From: Clostridium sp. 26_21 | GTDB taxonomy: Bacteria > Bacillota > Clostridia > TANB77 > CAG-508 | DNA: 64,000 bases | Reading direction: 5' to 3' | Assembly: GCA_001915995.1 (NCBI GenBank) | Contig: MNRO01000018.1 | Location: 96,609-160,608, forward strand | In this document: one piece after another, positions 1 to 8,110 of the stretch | Position numbering within the stretch: the first letter of the stretch is position 1 | How the letters are laid out: the number at the start of each line of letters is the position of its first letter | Translations under genes and position numbers: made by a program | Notes under the pieces: model-generated | What the model was told of the DNA's origin: nothing | The model's input: the letters and a program-made list of their open reading frames with translations, nothing else | Databases searched by the model: none

Positions 1-1
1 A

Positions 2-1453
2 CAATTAAGAGGTTATGATGTATTTATGCTAACAGGAACAGATGAACATGGTCAAAAGATTCAAACTGTTGCTGAAAAAGCTGGAAAAACACCACAAGAA
101 CATGTTGATGAAATGGCAAAAATGGCAAAAGATTTGTGGCAAAAAATGGATATAAAATATGATTATTTTATAAGAACAACAGAAGAACGCCATGTAAAAG
201 CAGTACAAAAAATATTTGAATATTTTTTAGAAAAAGGTGATATTTATAAAGGTGAATATGAAGGTTGGTATTGTATGCCTTGTGAAACATATTTTACAAA
301 AACACAATTAGTTGATGGAAAATGTCCAGATTGTGGTAGAGAAGTAAAATTATTAAAAGAAGAAGCATATTTCTTTAATATGAAAAAATATGCAGACAAA
401 CTTTTAAAATTCTATGATGAAAATCCAGATTTTGTTGAACCAGCATATAGAAAAACAGAAATGATAAACAATTTCATAAAACCAGGATTAGAAGATTTAT
501 GTGTAACAAGAACATCATTTAATTGGGGAATACAAGTTCCAAATGATCCAAAACATGTAATATATGTATGGCTAGATGCATTAACAAACTATTTAACAGC
601 CTTAGGATATATGCAAGATGATGATACATTATTTAAAAAATATTGGCCAGCAGATGTTCAAATTGTCGGAAAAGATATTGCAAGATTTCATTTAATATAT
701 TGGCCAATTTTCTTAATGGCATTAGATTTACCAATTCCAAAGAAATTTGTTGTTCACAACTGGATTATGATGAAAGATGGTAAAATGTCAAAATCAAAAG
801 GAAATACAGTATATCCAGAAAAATTAATAGATAGATATGGATTAGATGCAACAAGATATTATATATTAAAAATAGTACCTATTTCACAAGATGGTGTATA
901 TACTCCAGAAGATTTTGTGGAAAGGTATAATTCAGAATTATGTAATGACTTGGGAAACTTAGTAAATAGAACAGTATCAATGGTAAATAAATATTTTGAA
1001 GGTAATGTACCGGAATATATTGGAACATTAAATGAAGTTGATAAAGAATTTGAAGAATTTACAGCTAATAAGTTAAAGGATGTAGAAGAATTGATTGAAA
1101 AATATCAAATGTCAAATGCTTTACAAGAATTATGGACAATAATATCAAGAACAAATAAATATATTGATGAAACTCGTCCATGGGAATTAGCCAAAAATGA
1201 AGAAACAGATAAATTAAAATCAAGTATGTATCATTTAATAGAAAATATAAGAAAAATTGCAATATGTTTATTACCATTTATGGAAAACACATCAAAAGAT
1301 ATATTAAGACAAATAGGTATGCCAGAAGATTTAAGAACATGGAATAGTTTATATGAATATGATAAATTACATGGAATAAAAGTTATTGAAAAAGGTGAAC
1401 CTATATTCATGAGAAAAAATGTTGAAGAAGAACTAGAATATTTAAGAAATTAG
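2..1453 (+). CDS. metG: methionine--tRNA ligase (5'-truncated by window edge)
   Basis: Charges tRNA-Met with methionine in the cytoplasm. The reading frame is open to the window edge, so the start and the HIGH motif lie outside; the visible part begins at the conserved MLTGTDEHGQK block. A two-knuckle zinc ribbon (CMPC, then CPDC) follows, then a class I catalytic core with the KMSKS loop at 782-796, then a helical anticodon-binding domain. The protein ends at ELEYLRN, so it lacks the C-terminal Trbp111-like dimerisation domain found in many bacterial MetG proteins. The polysaccharide deacetylase gene follows after 59 bp. Confidence 0.96.
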   Translation, partial: QLRGYDVFMLTGTDEHGQKIQTVAEKAGKTPQEHVDEMAKMAKDLWQKMDIKYDYFIRTTEERHVKAVQKIFEYFLEKGDIYKGEYEGWYCMPCETYFTKTQLVDGKCPDCGREVKLLKEEAYFFNMKKYADKLLKFYDENPDFVEPAYRKTEMINNFIKPGLEDLCVTRTSFNWGIQVPNDPKHVIYVWLDALTNYLTALGYMQDDDTLFKKYWPADVQIVGKDIARFHLIYWPIFLMALDLPIPKKFVVHNWIMMKDGKMSKSKGNTVYPEKLIDRYGLDATRYYILKIVPISQDGVYTPEDFVERYNSELCNDLGNLVNRTVSMVNKYFEGNVPEYIGTLNEVDKEFEEFTANKLKDVEELIEKYQMSNALQELWTIISRTNKYIDETRPWELAKNEETDKLKSSMYHLIENIRKIAICLLPFMENTSKDILRQIGMPEDLRTWNSLYEYDKLHGIKVIEKGEPIFMRKNVEEELEYLRN

Positions 1454-1512
1454 AAGCTGAATGGAGGCTTATTGCATAATTAAGACCTCTAAATTCAATA
1501 AAAGGTGGAGTA

Positions 1513-2421
1513 ATGGATTTGATATCAATAAGAAGAACATATAATAATAGGAAAAACTTAATTTTTATAGTTTGTATTTTGCTAATATGTGTTATATTAA
1601 TAATTACGACAATAGAAGTTGTAAATAATAGACATGCTAAAAAACTATATTTATCTTATTTGGAACAAGTTCAAAATGCTGAAAATGAAGCAAAAGAACA
1701 GGAAAGAATAGCAGAAGAACAAAAAGTAAAGGAAGAGGAAGAAAGAAGAAAAAAATCACCTCAACTTACAGAAGAAGGAAAAACTAATATGGCAAATATA
1801 TATAAATCAGATACAAAAAGAGTTTTTTTGACATTTGATGATGGTCCATCTTCAAATGTAACACCAATGGTGTTAGATACTCTAAAAGCTGAGAATATAA
1901 AAGCCACATTCTTTTTGCTTGGAAGTAGAGTAGAACTTAGTCCTGAAATAGTAAAAAGAGAATTTGATGAAGGGCATTATTTAGCGAGTCATGGATATTC
2001 ACATGTTTATTCACAAATATATGCCTCTCCTCAAAGTGTTTTAGATGAATATAATAATTGTATAACAGCAATTAGAAATGCAATTGGAATGCCAGATTAT
2101 AATCCTCATTTATTTAGATTTCCAGGTGGATATTGGGGAGGAAAATATGCAAGTATAAAAACAGAGGCATTAACATTGCTTAATGAAAATAATATAGCAC
2201 ATATTGATTGGAATGCTTTAACTTCTGATGCGGCAGGGGCTAAAACGACTGAAGAATTTATAGCAGAATTAGATAAAACAGTTCCAAAACATAATAGTGT
2301 TGTTGTTCTTATGCATGATGCTGGTGGAAAAAAGGCTACAGCAGAAGCATTACCTACTATAATTTCTTATTTTAGAAATCAAGGATTTGAATTTGATAAT
2401 TTTTATAGTATTATAAAATAA
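1513..2421 (+). CDS. membrane-anchored polysaccharide (peptidoglycan) deacetylase, NodB domain
   Basis: Probably removes acetyl groups from cell-wall GlcNAc outside the membrane (CE4 family, PgdA-like). One N-terminal membrane segment spans about residues 15-36. A charged Glu/Lys-rich, probably coiled-coil stalk covers about 50-85, and the NodB fold runs from 103. All catalytic motifs are visible: TFDDGP (107-112, catalytic Asp and metal Asp), H160-x3-H164 metal ligands, RFPGG (202-206), DW (232-233) and the final HD (268-269). The start ATG has a GGTGGAG Shine-Dalgarno. A terminator follows. The exact substrate is inferred from family. Confidence 0.9.
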   Translation: MDLISIRRTYNNRKNLIFIVCILLICVILIITTIEVVNNRHAKKLYLSYLEQVQNAENEAKEQERIAEEQKVKEEEERRKKSPQLTEEGKTNMANIYKSDTKRVFLTFDDGPSSNVTPMVLDTLKAENIKATFFLLGSRVELSPEIVKREFDEGHYLASHGYSHVYSQIYASPQSVLDEYNNCITAIRNAIGMPDYNPHLFRFPGGYWGGKYASIKTEALTLLNENNIAHIDWNALTSDAAGAKTTEEFIAELDKTVPKHNSVVVLMHDAGGKKATAEALPTIISYFRNQGFEFDNFYSIIK

Positions 2422-2465
2422 AGAATAAAGAGACATAGTATTCCTTTGTTCTTGCCAGATTATAT

Positions 2466-2501
2466 AAAAAGCAGTGAAGATGAAGATTTTTACTGCTTTT
2501 T
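2466..2501 (+). terminator. intrinsic terminator after the deacetylase gene
   Basis: Inverted repeat AAAAAGCAGT / ACTGCTTTTT with a 16-nt loop and a trailing T run. It lies directly before the next promoter. Confidence 0.7.
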
Positions 2502-2502
2502 A

Positions 2503-2531
2503 TTGACATTAACATAAAATGATAGTATAAT
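2503..2531 (+). promoter_or_regulatory. consensus sigma-A promoter of the 469-residue protein gene
   Basis: TTGACA (2503-2508), 17-bp spacer, TATAAT (2526-2531): a perfect consensus promoter about 150 bp upstream of the start codon. Confidence 0.85.
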
Positions 2532-2548
2532 AGCGAAGAATTTATTTT

Positions 2549-2579
2549 TTATGTCAATAGCATATTGCAATTGACATAA
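2549..2579. promoter_or_regulatory. operator-like dyad in the 5' leader
   Basis: Perfect 10-bp inverted repeat TTATGTCAAT / ATTGACATAA separated by 11 bp, just downstream of the -10 element at 2526. It could be a repressor site or an RNA stem-loop; the sequence alone does not separate the two. Confidence 0.5.
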
Positions 2580-2684
2580 GAGTAAATACATTATTAAGAA
2601 AGGAGAAAGATTATTTTTTAGTAGGAGGCTAGTATAACAACATAACATGCAAGAGGCAATTTATTAACAACGGAGGAATTTATA

Positions 2685-4094
2685 ATGAAAGGCGAATTAT
2701 TGGAATTGATCCCCCAAAAGTATTTGTGCCCTAAATGTGGAAAATGGCATAAATATACTTGGGATCAAAATCTGGGTTATTATGATTCATCGGATTATGC
2801 AATTGAAATGCATTGTCCTAACAGTTTTGGTATTATTGAGGTTTATTTTGCTAATGATAGATGCTATTGGAATGAAGGTGATCAGTGTTATTGGTGTAAG
2901 ATTAGTGAATTTTCCGAAATTGGTGAATCTCGGGTGCAAATGATTGATTCTAAAAATAATTTTAGATTGGGATTTGAGTTTAAGCCTGAAGAATATGCAC
3001 AGGTTTATGCTGCTGAAATTCTTGAAGAAGCAAATCGTAAAGAAGAGGCATTGCATGAACGTGAAAAAGAATTGACTTTAAGAGAAAAAAAGCTCGAAGA
3101 GAGCGAAACAGCTTTGCAGGCAAAAGAAGTTGCTCTGCAGACTAAAGTTGCAAAAAAAGAGGAGGCAAATGTTATGTCCAAGGTTACTAGTTTCAAGAAG
3201 CAGATTTATGAGCATTCTCCGAAAGAAAATGTTGAACTTATTAAGGAATTCCTTGAAAAGTATAAGGGGACTTTGAAATGGCTAGTACCTGTGGTAAGCA
3301 TTTATGGTGCATATCGGGTTCTGAATGCCAAAGACGCTAAACTGAATGTGAGCAATCTGAATAAGAATTGCAAAAAGGAACTTGGATTTGAGTTTGATAT
3401 TCTGAAGGATAAAAAAGCTCTGAAAGAATTGGTTGCATTTGGTGGTGTTGTATCTGGTGCATATGCACTGACAAGGGTTTTTGATTCCACCGATAAGCCT
3501 GAAGAACTTTCTGTTGAAGAAATCGAAGGAAAGATGGATTCTGTGGAAGAGGCACATCAGAAATTTGCATGGATTCAGCCTAAGGCCGAAAAACTTATGC
3601 CTGTTGCAGCATCTGTGTTGGTAGTGTATGTGCTTACCCAGAAACCTCAGTGGTATGAAAAAGTAAAGGATAAAGTAGTTGCTATTACTGGTGATGCATC
3701 TGCTAAGGCAGGTGTCTATATCGAAATGGCAAAATTGTTTATTGCAAGTAAGCTTAACATCGATTTGGATGATGAAGTCCAGGCAAAAAAGTTTAAGACT
3801 TTTGCACTTCTTGCAGCAACTATTGGTCTTTGTGCATTCCTTTATGGAAAGGGTGTCTTTAATACGGAAGAAGACCAATCTTTTATGGAAAAGAATCCTC
3901 AGCTGAAGGCATTTATTGAACAGGCGAAGGAAATTATGGAGAAAATTCTGCCCACTGCTTTCTCTGCAGTTACCACCTACATGGTGACCAAGCATATTAT
4001 TGATGCCAATGATGAAGAAAGTAATCTGGAAACAGAAAAGAAAAATGCAGTTGAGACCGATTTCACTGAAGTGAAGGAAGAAACTGCAGAGTAA
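2685..4094 (+). CDS. uncharacterised zinc-ribbon / coiled-coil / repeated-hydrophobic-segment protein
   Basis: I do not recognise this 469-residue protein. Residues 15-71 hold cysteines at 15, 18, 44, 60, 68 and 71 (CPKC near the start, CYWC near 68-71), suggesting one or two metal knuckles. Residues 104-165 are a long Glu/Lys coiled coil. After that, hydrophobic segments recur at about 198-213, 248-265, 303-319, 371-391 and 419-436. Those at 198, 303 and 419 share a Lys-[LMI]-x-Pro pattern, so the C-terminal half looks built of roughly 110-residue repeats. Codons end in G or C far more than in neighbouring genes (CTG, AAG, GTG). It has its own promoter, a GGAGG Shine-Dalgarno and a terminator. 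Horizontal acquisition is possible. Confidence 0.8.
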   Translation: MKGELLELIPQKYLCPKCGKWHKYTWDQNLGYYDSSDYAIEMHCPNSFGIIEVYFANDRCYWNEGDQCYWCKISEFSEIGESRVQMIDSKNNFRLGFEFKPEEYAQVYAAEILEEANRKEEALHEREKELTLREKKLEESETALQAKEVALQTKVAKKEEANVMSKVTSFKKQIYEHSPKENVELIKEFLEKYKGTLKWLVPVVSIYGAYRVLNAKDAKLNVSNLNKNCKKELGFEFDILKDKKALKELVAFGGVVSGAYALTRVFDSTDKPEELSVEEIEGKMDSVEEAHQKFAWIQPKAEKLMPVAASVLVVYVLTQKPQWYEKVKDKVVAITGDASAKAGVYIEMAKLFIASKLNIDLDDEVQAKKFKTFALLAATIGLCAFLYGKGVFNTEEDQSFMEKNPQLKAFIEQAKEIMEKILPTAFSAVTTYMVTKHIIDANDEESNLETEKKNAVETDFTEVKEETAE

Positions 4095-4130
4095 AACAAA
4101 AAATAATAAAATAACTTAATAGTGTATTTT

Positions 4131-4162
4131 GCTCTCCAAGAGAATATCTTGGAGGGCTTTTT
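4131..4162 (+). terminator. intrinsic terminator
   Basis: Stem GCTCTCCAAG / CTTGGAGGGC (one G-T wobble), 7-nt loop, then TTTTT. It ends the preceding gene and abuts the 3' end of the convergent Crp/Fnr gene. Confidence 0.85.
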
Positions 4163-4792
4163 CTAATATAATAATGTAATTTTAGAACCATTTTTTTCAA
4201 CAAAACCTTCATCAATTAAAAGTTTAAGTTCCCTCATCATAGCACTTCTATCAACACTAAGAAAATCTGCTAAATCAGTGTAATTATATGGTAGAGTAAA
4301 AGTTTTTCTCATAGAACTTTTTGATAATATATCAAAATAAGAAAGCAATTTATCACGAGTATTTCTTTTGGTCAAAAGTTCAACACGTAAATTTAATCTA
4401 ATAATTTCATCTAAAAATAATTCACTCAAATTATTAATTAATTCTCTATGAAAAGAACAATTGCATTCACATTTTGCAAATAAAGTATCATAAGTAAAAT
4501 ATAATATTTCAGAATTTTTTTTAGCAACAGCAAAAAGTTCATTATTAGTATTTGCTGGATAAAAAACTTCACCAAAAACATCATTTTCGTTAAAACGTCC
4601 AATTATAGTTTTATTTCCATTAACATCATATCTGATTAAATCAACTTCTCCACTAATTATTATACATATTTGATTACGTTTTTCAATATATGAAGTAACA
4701 GTTTCACCTTTACTTATTTTTTTTATTTGAATCTTATTACAATTTTCTCGAAAATTTTTTATAAAAATTTTTTTATCGAAATTAGTATCCAT
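4163..4792 (-). CDS. Crp/Fnr-family transcriptional regulator
   Basis: A 209-residue regulator with an N-terminal cyclic-nucleotide-binding-like barrel (ISGEVDLIRY and FGEVFYP blocks) and a C-terminal winged helix-turn-helix (DFLSVDRSAMMRELKLL). A C-x-C-x-C cluster followed by FH (CECNCSFH) lies in the middle and could bind a metal or sense redox; this is inference. I place the start at 4792 because an AGGAG Shine-Dalgarno sits 7 nt upstream, and a minus-strand -10 (TATAAT, 4854-4859) would put the transcript start near 4847, downstream of an in-frame ATG at 4849. It is divergent from nrdD and shares a dyad operator with it. Confidence 0.88.
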   Translation of the reverse strand: MDTNFDKKIFIKNFRENCNKIQIKKISKGETVTSYIEKRNQICIIISGEVDLIRYDVNGNKTIIGRFNENDVFGEVFYPANTNNELFAVAKKNSEILYFTYDTLFAKCECNCSFHRELINNLSELFLDEIIRLNLRVELLTKRNTRDKLLSYFDILSKSSMRKTFTLPYNYTDLADFLSVDRSAMMRELKLLIDEGFVEKNGSKITLLY

Positions 4793-4900
4793 AACATTAC
4801 TCCTAAAATTAGCTTTCGCCGAAATATCAAATCTTTCAAAATTCGACATAAAAATTATACATCAAATTATGAAAAAACTAAAAAGATTATATTATATTTT

Positions 4901-4916
4901 TGTTGCTTTTGCAACA
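4901..4916. promoter_or_regulatory. Crp/Fnr-type dyad between the regulator gene and nrdD
   Basis: Perfect inverted repeat TGTTGC-TTTT-GCAACA, with the 5-4-5 spacing of Fnr-type boxes. Its centre (4908.5) is about 41 bp upstream of the start predicted from the + strand TATAAT (4937-4942), which lacks a good -35. It is also about 61 bp upstream of the start predicted from the minus-strand TATAAT (4854-4859). These are the usual class II and class I activator positions. Confidence 0.65.
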
Positions 4917-5059
4917 GATTTTTATAAAATTAAATGTATAATTAGTTTGTACTTGAAGAAAAAACAAGTATAAAAATACTTACAAATAAAAACAAAAATT
5001 AATTAAAAATCTAGGATTTTGTAGTGTTTGCATATTTATGGGGAAGGAAGTAAACAAAG

Positions 5060-7186
5060 ATGAAAGTTATTAAAAGAGACGGAAGAACAATAGACTTTGA
5101 TCGTGCAAAAATTCAAACAGCTATTGAAAAAGCAAATAAAGAAGTAAGAGGAAAAGAAAAAGCAACAAAAGAGGAAATTGATGAAATAATATCATATATC
5201 GAAGACCTTGGAAAGAAAAGAATGTTAGTTGAAGACATTCAAGATGTAATTGAAGAAAAATTAATGGAATTAGATAAATATGAATTAGCCAAAAAATATA
5301 TAGTATATAGATATACAAGAGCATTAGTAAGAAAATCAAACACAACAGATGAATCAATATTAGGATTAATCCGTAATGAAAATAAAGAATTAGCAGAAGA
5401 AAACTCAAATAAAAATACAATGTTAGCATCAACACAAAGAGATTATATAGCAGGAGAAGTTTCAAGAGATTTAACAAAAAGAATATTATTGCCAGAAAAA
5501 ATTTCAAAAGCACATGAAGATGGAATATTACATTTTCATGATGCAGATTACTTTGTACAACCAATATTCAATTGTTGTTTAATAAATATAGGAGATATGT
5601 TAGATAATGGTACTGTAATGAATGGAAAAATGATTGAAACACCAAAGAGTTTTCAAGTAGCATGTACAGTAACAACACAAATAATTGCAGCAGTTGCAAG
5701 TAACCAATATGGAGGACAATCTGTTGATATTAAACATTTAGGAAAATATTTAAGAAGAAGCCATGACAAAATAAAGAAAAGATTAACAGAAAAATATGGT
5801 GGAAAATTACACAAAAATATAATTGAAGATATGGTAAATGATAGAGTAAAAGAAGAATTATCAGCAGGAATTCAAACAATACAATATCAAATAAATACTT
5901 TAATGACAACAAATGGACAATCTCCATTTGTAACATTATTCTTACATCTAGAACCAGAAGATGAATACATTAATGAAAATGCAATGATAATAGAAGAAAT
6001 ATTAAAACAAAGAATACAAGGTATAAAAAACGAAGTTGGAGTTTATGTAACACCAGCATTTCCAAAACTAGTATATGTTTTAGATGAACATAACTGTTTA
6101 AAAGGTGGAAAATATGATTATTTAACAAAACTAGCAGTAAAATGTTCTGCAAAGAGAATGTATCCAGATTATATTTCAGCTAAAAAAATGAAAGAAAACT
6201 ATGAAGGAAATGTATTTAGCCCAATGGGATGTAGAAGTTTCTTAATTCCATGGAAAGATGAAAATGGACAATATAAATTTGAGGGAAGATTTAATCAAGG
6301 TGTTGTAAGTATTAATTTACCACAAATAGGAATACTTGCACAAGGTGATGAAGAAAAATTCTGGAAATTATTAGATGAAAGACTTGAACTATGTAAAGAA
6401 GCATTAATGTGTAGACATTATTCATTATTAGGAACATCATCAGATATATCACCAATACATTGGCAAAATGGTGCAATAGCACGTTTAAAGAAGGGTGAAA
6501 AAATTGATAAATACCTAAAAGATGGATATTCAACATTATCATTAGGATATATAGGAATATATGAAACAACAAAATTAATGAAAGGTGTATCACAAACAAC
6601 TCCTGAAGGACATGAATTTGCTATAAGAGTAATGAATTACTTAAAAGATAGAACAACAAGATGGAGAAATGAATCTGGATTAGGATTTTCATTATATGGA
6701 ACACCAGCAGAAAGCTTATGTTATAGATTTGCCCGTATTGATAAAGAAAAATTTGGAAGTATTCCAGATGTTACAGATAAAGGATATTATACAAATTCAT
6801 ATCATGTTGATGTTAGAGAAAAAATAGATGCATTTAGCAAATTGAAATTTGAAAGTGAATTCCAACCATTATCATCAGGTGGAGCAATATCTTATGTTGA
6901 AGTTCCAAACATGAAAAACAATCTTGAAGCATTAGAAGAAGTTGTTAAATTTATATATGATAATATTCAATATGCTGAATTTAACACAAAATCAGATTAT
7001 TGCCAAGTTTGTGGATATGATGGAGAAATGATTATAAATGATCAAAATGAATGGGAATGTCCACAATGTGGAAATAAAGACCATAATAAAATGAATGTTG
7101 TTCGTCGTACATGTGGATATTTGGGAGAGAATTTCTGGAATGTAGGAAAAACAAAAGAAATAAAATCAAGAGTTTTACATTTGTAA
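5060..7186 (+). CDS. nrdD: anaerobic (class III) ribonucleoside-triphosphate reductase
   Basis: Reduces ribonucleoside triphosphates to deoxy forms without oxygen, using a glycyl radical. Residues 1-90 form an ATP cone (allosteric site). The catalytic barrel follows. The C terminus carries a four-cysteine zinc site (C648, C651, C667, C670) and the glycyl radical loop RRTCGYLG (682-689), with Gly686 the likely radical. Length of 708 residues is normal for the family. The activase gene nrdG is not adjacent: nrdD is followed by a palindromic terminator and an unrelated minus-strand gene. A weak -35 and an upstream dyad suggest activation by the divergent Crp/Fnr protein. Confidence 0.97.
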   Translation: MKVIKRDGRTIDFDRAKIQTAIEKANKEVRGKEKATKEEIDEIISYIEDLGKKRMLVEDIQDVIEEKLMELDKYELAKKYIVYRYTRALVRKSNTTDESILGLIRNENKELAEENSNKNTMLASTQRDYIAGEVSRDLTKRILLPEKISKAHEDGILHFHDADYFVQPIFNCCLINIGDMLDNGTVMNGKMIETPKSFQVACTVTTQIIAAVASNQYGGQSVDIKHLGKYLRRSHDKIKKRLTEKYGGKLHKNIIEDMVNDRVKEELSAGIQTIQYQINTLMTTNGQSPFVTLFLHLEPEDEYINENAMIIEEILKQRIQGIKNEVGVYVTPAFPKLVYVLDEHNCLKGGKYDYLTKLAVKCSAKRMYPDYISAKKMKENYEGNVFSPMGCRSFLIPWKDENGQYKFEGRFNQGVVSINLPQIGILAQGDEEKFWKLLDERLELCKEALMCRHYSLLGTSSDISPIHWQNGAIARLKKGEKIDKYLKDGYSTLSLGYIGIYETTKLMKGVSQTTPEGHEFAIRVMNYLKDRTTRWRNESGLGFSLYGTPAESLCYRFARIDKEKFGSIPDVTDKGYYTNSYHVDVREKIDAFSKLKFESEFQPLSSGGAISYVEVPNMKNNLEALEEVVKFIYDNIQYAEFNTKSDYCQVCGYDGEMIINDQNEWECPQCGNKDHNKMNVVRRTCGYLGENFWNVGKTKEIKSRVLHL

Positions 7187-7208
7187 AATTAATAAATAAA
7201 ATATAAAA

Positions 7209-7236
7209 GAGCCCAATTTCAATTGAAATTGGGCTC
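7209..7236. terminator. bidirectional terminator between nrdD and a convergent small gene
   Basis: Perfect 28-bp palindrome with arms starting GAGCCCAATTTC. The flank is T-rich when read on the minus strand and only weakly T-rich on the plus strand, so it should stop minus-strand transcription best. Confidence 0.75.
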
Positions 7237-7245
7237 TAATAATGG

Positions 7246-7560
7246 TTAATTAGTTACTGTATTTTCAACTTTTACATTCTCAAGAAATTCTTCATAATTT
7301 CCTTGACAGGAGAAACTAAAAGTGAAAGTAATTACTTGACCATCTTTGCTGGTTTCTGTGATTCGTCCGTTATGCAGGGCAACAGAAGCTAATAGGCGAG
7401 ATACTCGCTGATAGTCTTTCTTTGTGTATAAGGAAAAATCAGAATCAGCTAAATCCTTGTAAAATTTTGCTGCAGTGTAAGGATTATCAGTTTCTATGAA
7501 TTGAGGTTTGCGTTCCAAAAAGGCAACGGAAATTTTTTTGATAAATTCATTAGACTCCAT
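7246..7560 (-). CDS. hypothetical protein, 104 aa, atypical codon use
   Basis: Not recognised. A soluble, mixed alpha/beta-looking 104-residue protein with no membrane segment or clear motif. The start is supported by a GGAGG Shine-Dalgarno 9 nt upstream. It has a perfect sigma-A promoter at 7626-7654, and its 3' end abuts the palindromic terminator shared with nrdD. It uses codons such as CTG, CGT and GCC that are rare in neighbouring genes, like several other isolated small genes in this window. Confidence 0.7.
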   Translation of the reverse strand: MESNEFIKKISVAFLERKPQFIETDNPYTAAKFYKDLADSDFSLYTKKDYQRVSRLLASVALHNGRITETSKDGQVITFTFSFSCQGNYEEFLENVKVENTVTN

Positions 7561-7625
7561 AATACTTATCCTCCAATATTTTTTAAGAATTGAATAAAAG
7601 CCATATTTGGCATACGAACTATAAA

Positions 7626-7654
7626 ATTATAGCATGACTGTAAAAAAATGTCAA
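7626..7654 (-). promoter_or_regulatory. consensus sigma-A promoter (minus strand)
   Basis: Reading the minus strand: TTGACA (7649-7654), 17-bp spacer, TATAAT (7626-7631). Drives the 104-residue hypothetical gene. Confidence 0.85.
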
Positions 7655-7689
7655 GAAAAAGAGATATTATAGATAAACATGTAAAATAA

Positions 7690-7715
7690 AAACTCACTCT
7701 TTGTTGAAGAGTGAG
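7690..7715 (-). terminator. intrinsic terminator (minus strand)
   Basis: Stem CTCACTCTT / AAGAGTGAG with a 5-nt loop. On the minus strand it is followed by a run of T. Ends the 60-residue gene at 7740-7922. Confidence 0.75.
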
Positions 7716-7739
7716 AAAAGTAATACTTTTTTTTATGGA

Positions 7740-7922
7740 TTATTTGTCAGAACTAGGGTTGCAACTTTCAATACATTCTACAATTTCTGCCTGAGACATG
7801 TGGCTGAAATTGCCAGTAGCAATTGCAGTATTCAAACATGCTGCATTGTATACATCATCCTCGGGTTTCTTAGTAGAGACAGCAGTAGTTGTAACTTTCG
7901 ATTTTTTCTTAAAGATACCCAT
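7740..7922 (-). CDS. small hypothetical protein, 60 aa
   Basis: Not recognised. Begins MGIFKKKSK, then a Thr/Ser linker, then an acidic C-terminal part with three Cys residues. I choose the start at 7922 because a GGAGG Shine-Dalgarno lies 5 nt upstream; a longer form from 7949 would contain that Shine-Dalgarno inside the coding region. The leader holds a 14-bp perfect palindrome (7935-7948). It has its own promoter and terminator and codons unlike the surrounding genes. Confidence 0.6.
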   Translation of the reverse strand: MGIFKKKSKVTTTAVSTKKPEDDVYNAACLNTAIATGNFSHMSQAEIVECIESCNPSSDK

Positions 7923-7934
7923 ATTTTCCTCCTT

Positions 7935-7948
7935 TGGGTAATTACCCA
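7935..7948. promoter_or_regulatory. palindrome next to the Shine-Dalgarno of the 60-aa gene
   Basis: TGGGTAATTACCCA is a perfect 14-bp palindrome immediately upstream of the Shine-Dalgarno (minus strand). A small operator or an mRNA hairpin is possible. Confidence 0.4.
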
Positions 7949-7978
7949 CAATAGGGGCGTTAAAAAGCGAACTTTATT

Positions 7979-8007
7979 ATTATATCATCATTACAGTAGA
8001 ATGTAAA
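7979..8007 (-). promoter_or_regulatory. sigma-A promoter (minus strand)
   Basis: Reading the minus strand: TTTACA (8002-8007), 17-bp spacer, TATAAT (7979-7984). Divergent from the promoter at 8024-8052. Confidence 0.75.
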
Positions 8008-8023
8008 TAGTTTTAAAAGAAAA

Positions 8024-8052
8024 TTGACTTTAAAGCTAATTTATGCTAAAAT
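8024..8052 (+). promoter_or_regulatory. sigma-A promoter of the triple-HTH gene
   Basis: TTGACT (8024-8029), 17-bp spacer, TAAAAT (8047-8052), about 60 bp upstream of the GTG start at 8111. Confidence 0.75.
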
Positions 8053-8110
8053 TGGTATGAAATTTGTTTAACAGAAGATGGAAAAAATAATTATAAGAAG
8101 GCAATGAAAA

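Noticed and set aside
3282..3995. Long minus-strand ORF (237 codons) opposite the 469-residue gene
   Set aside because: No Shine-Dalgarno or promoter, odd composition (Phe/Cys/Asn-rich), fully antisense to a well-supported gene; other antisense ORFs in the window are rejected for the same reasons.
7701..8006. Plus-strand ORF over the 60-aa gene
   Set aside because: Begins inside a terminator and is antisense to a gene with promoter, Shine-Dalgarno and terminator; no supporting signals of its own.
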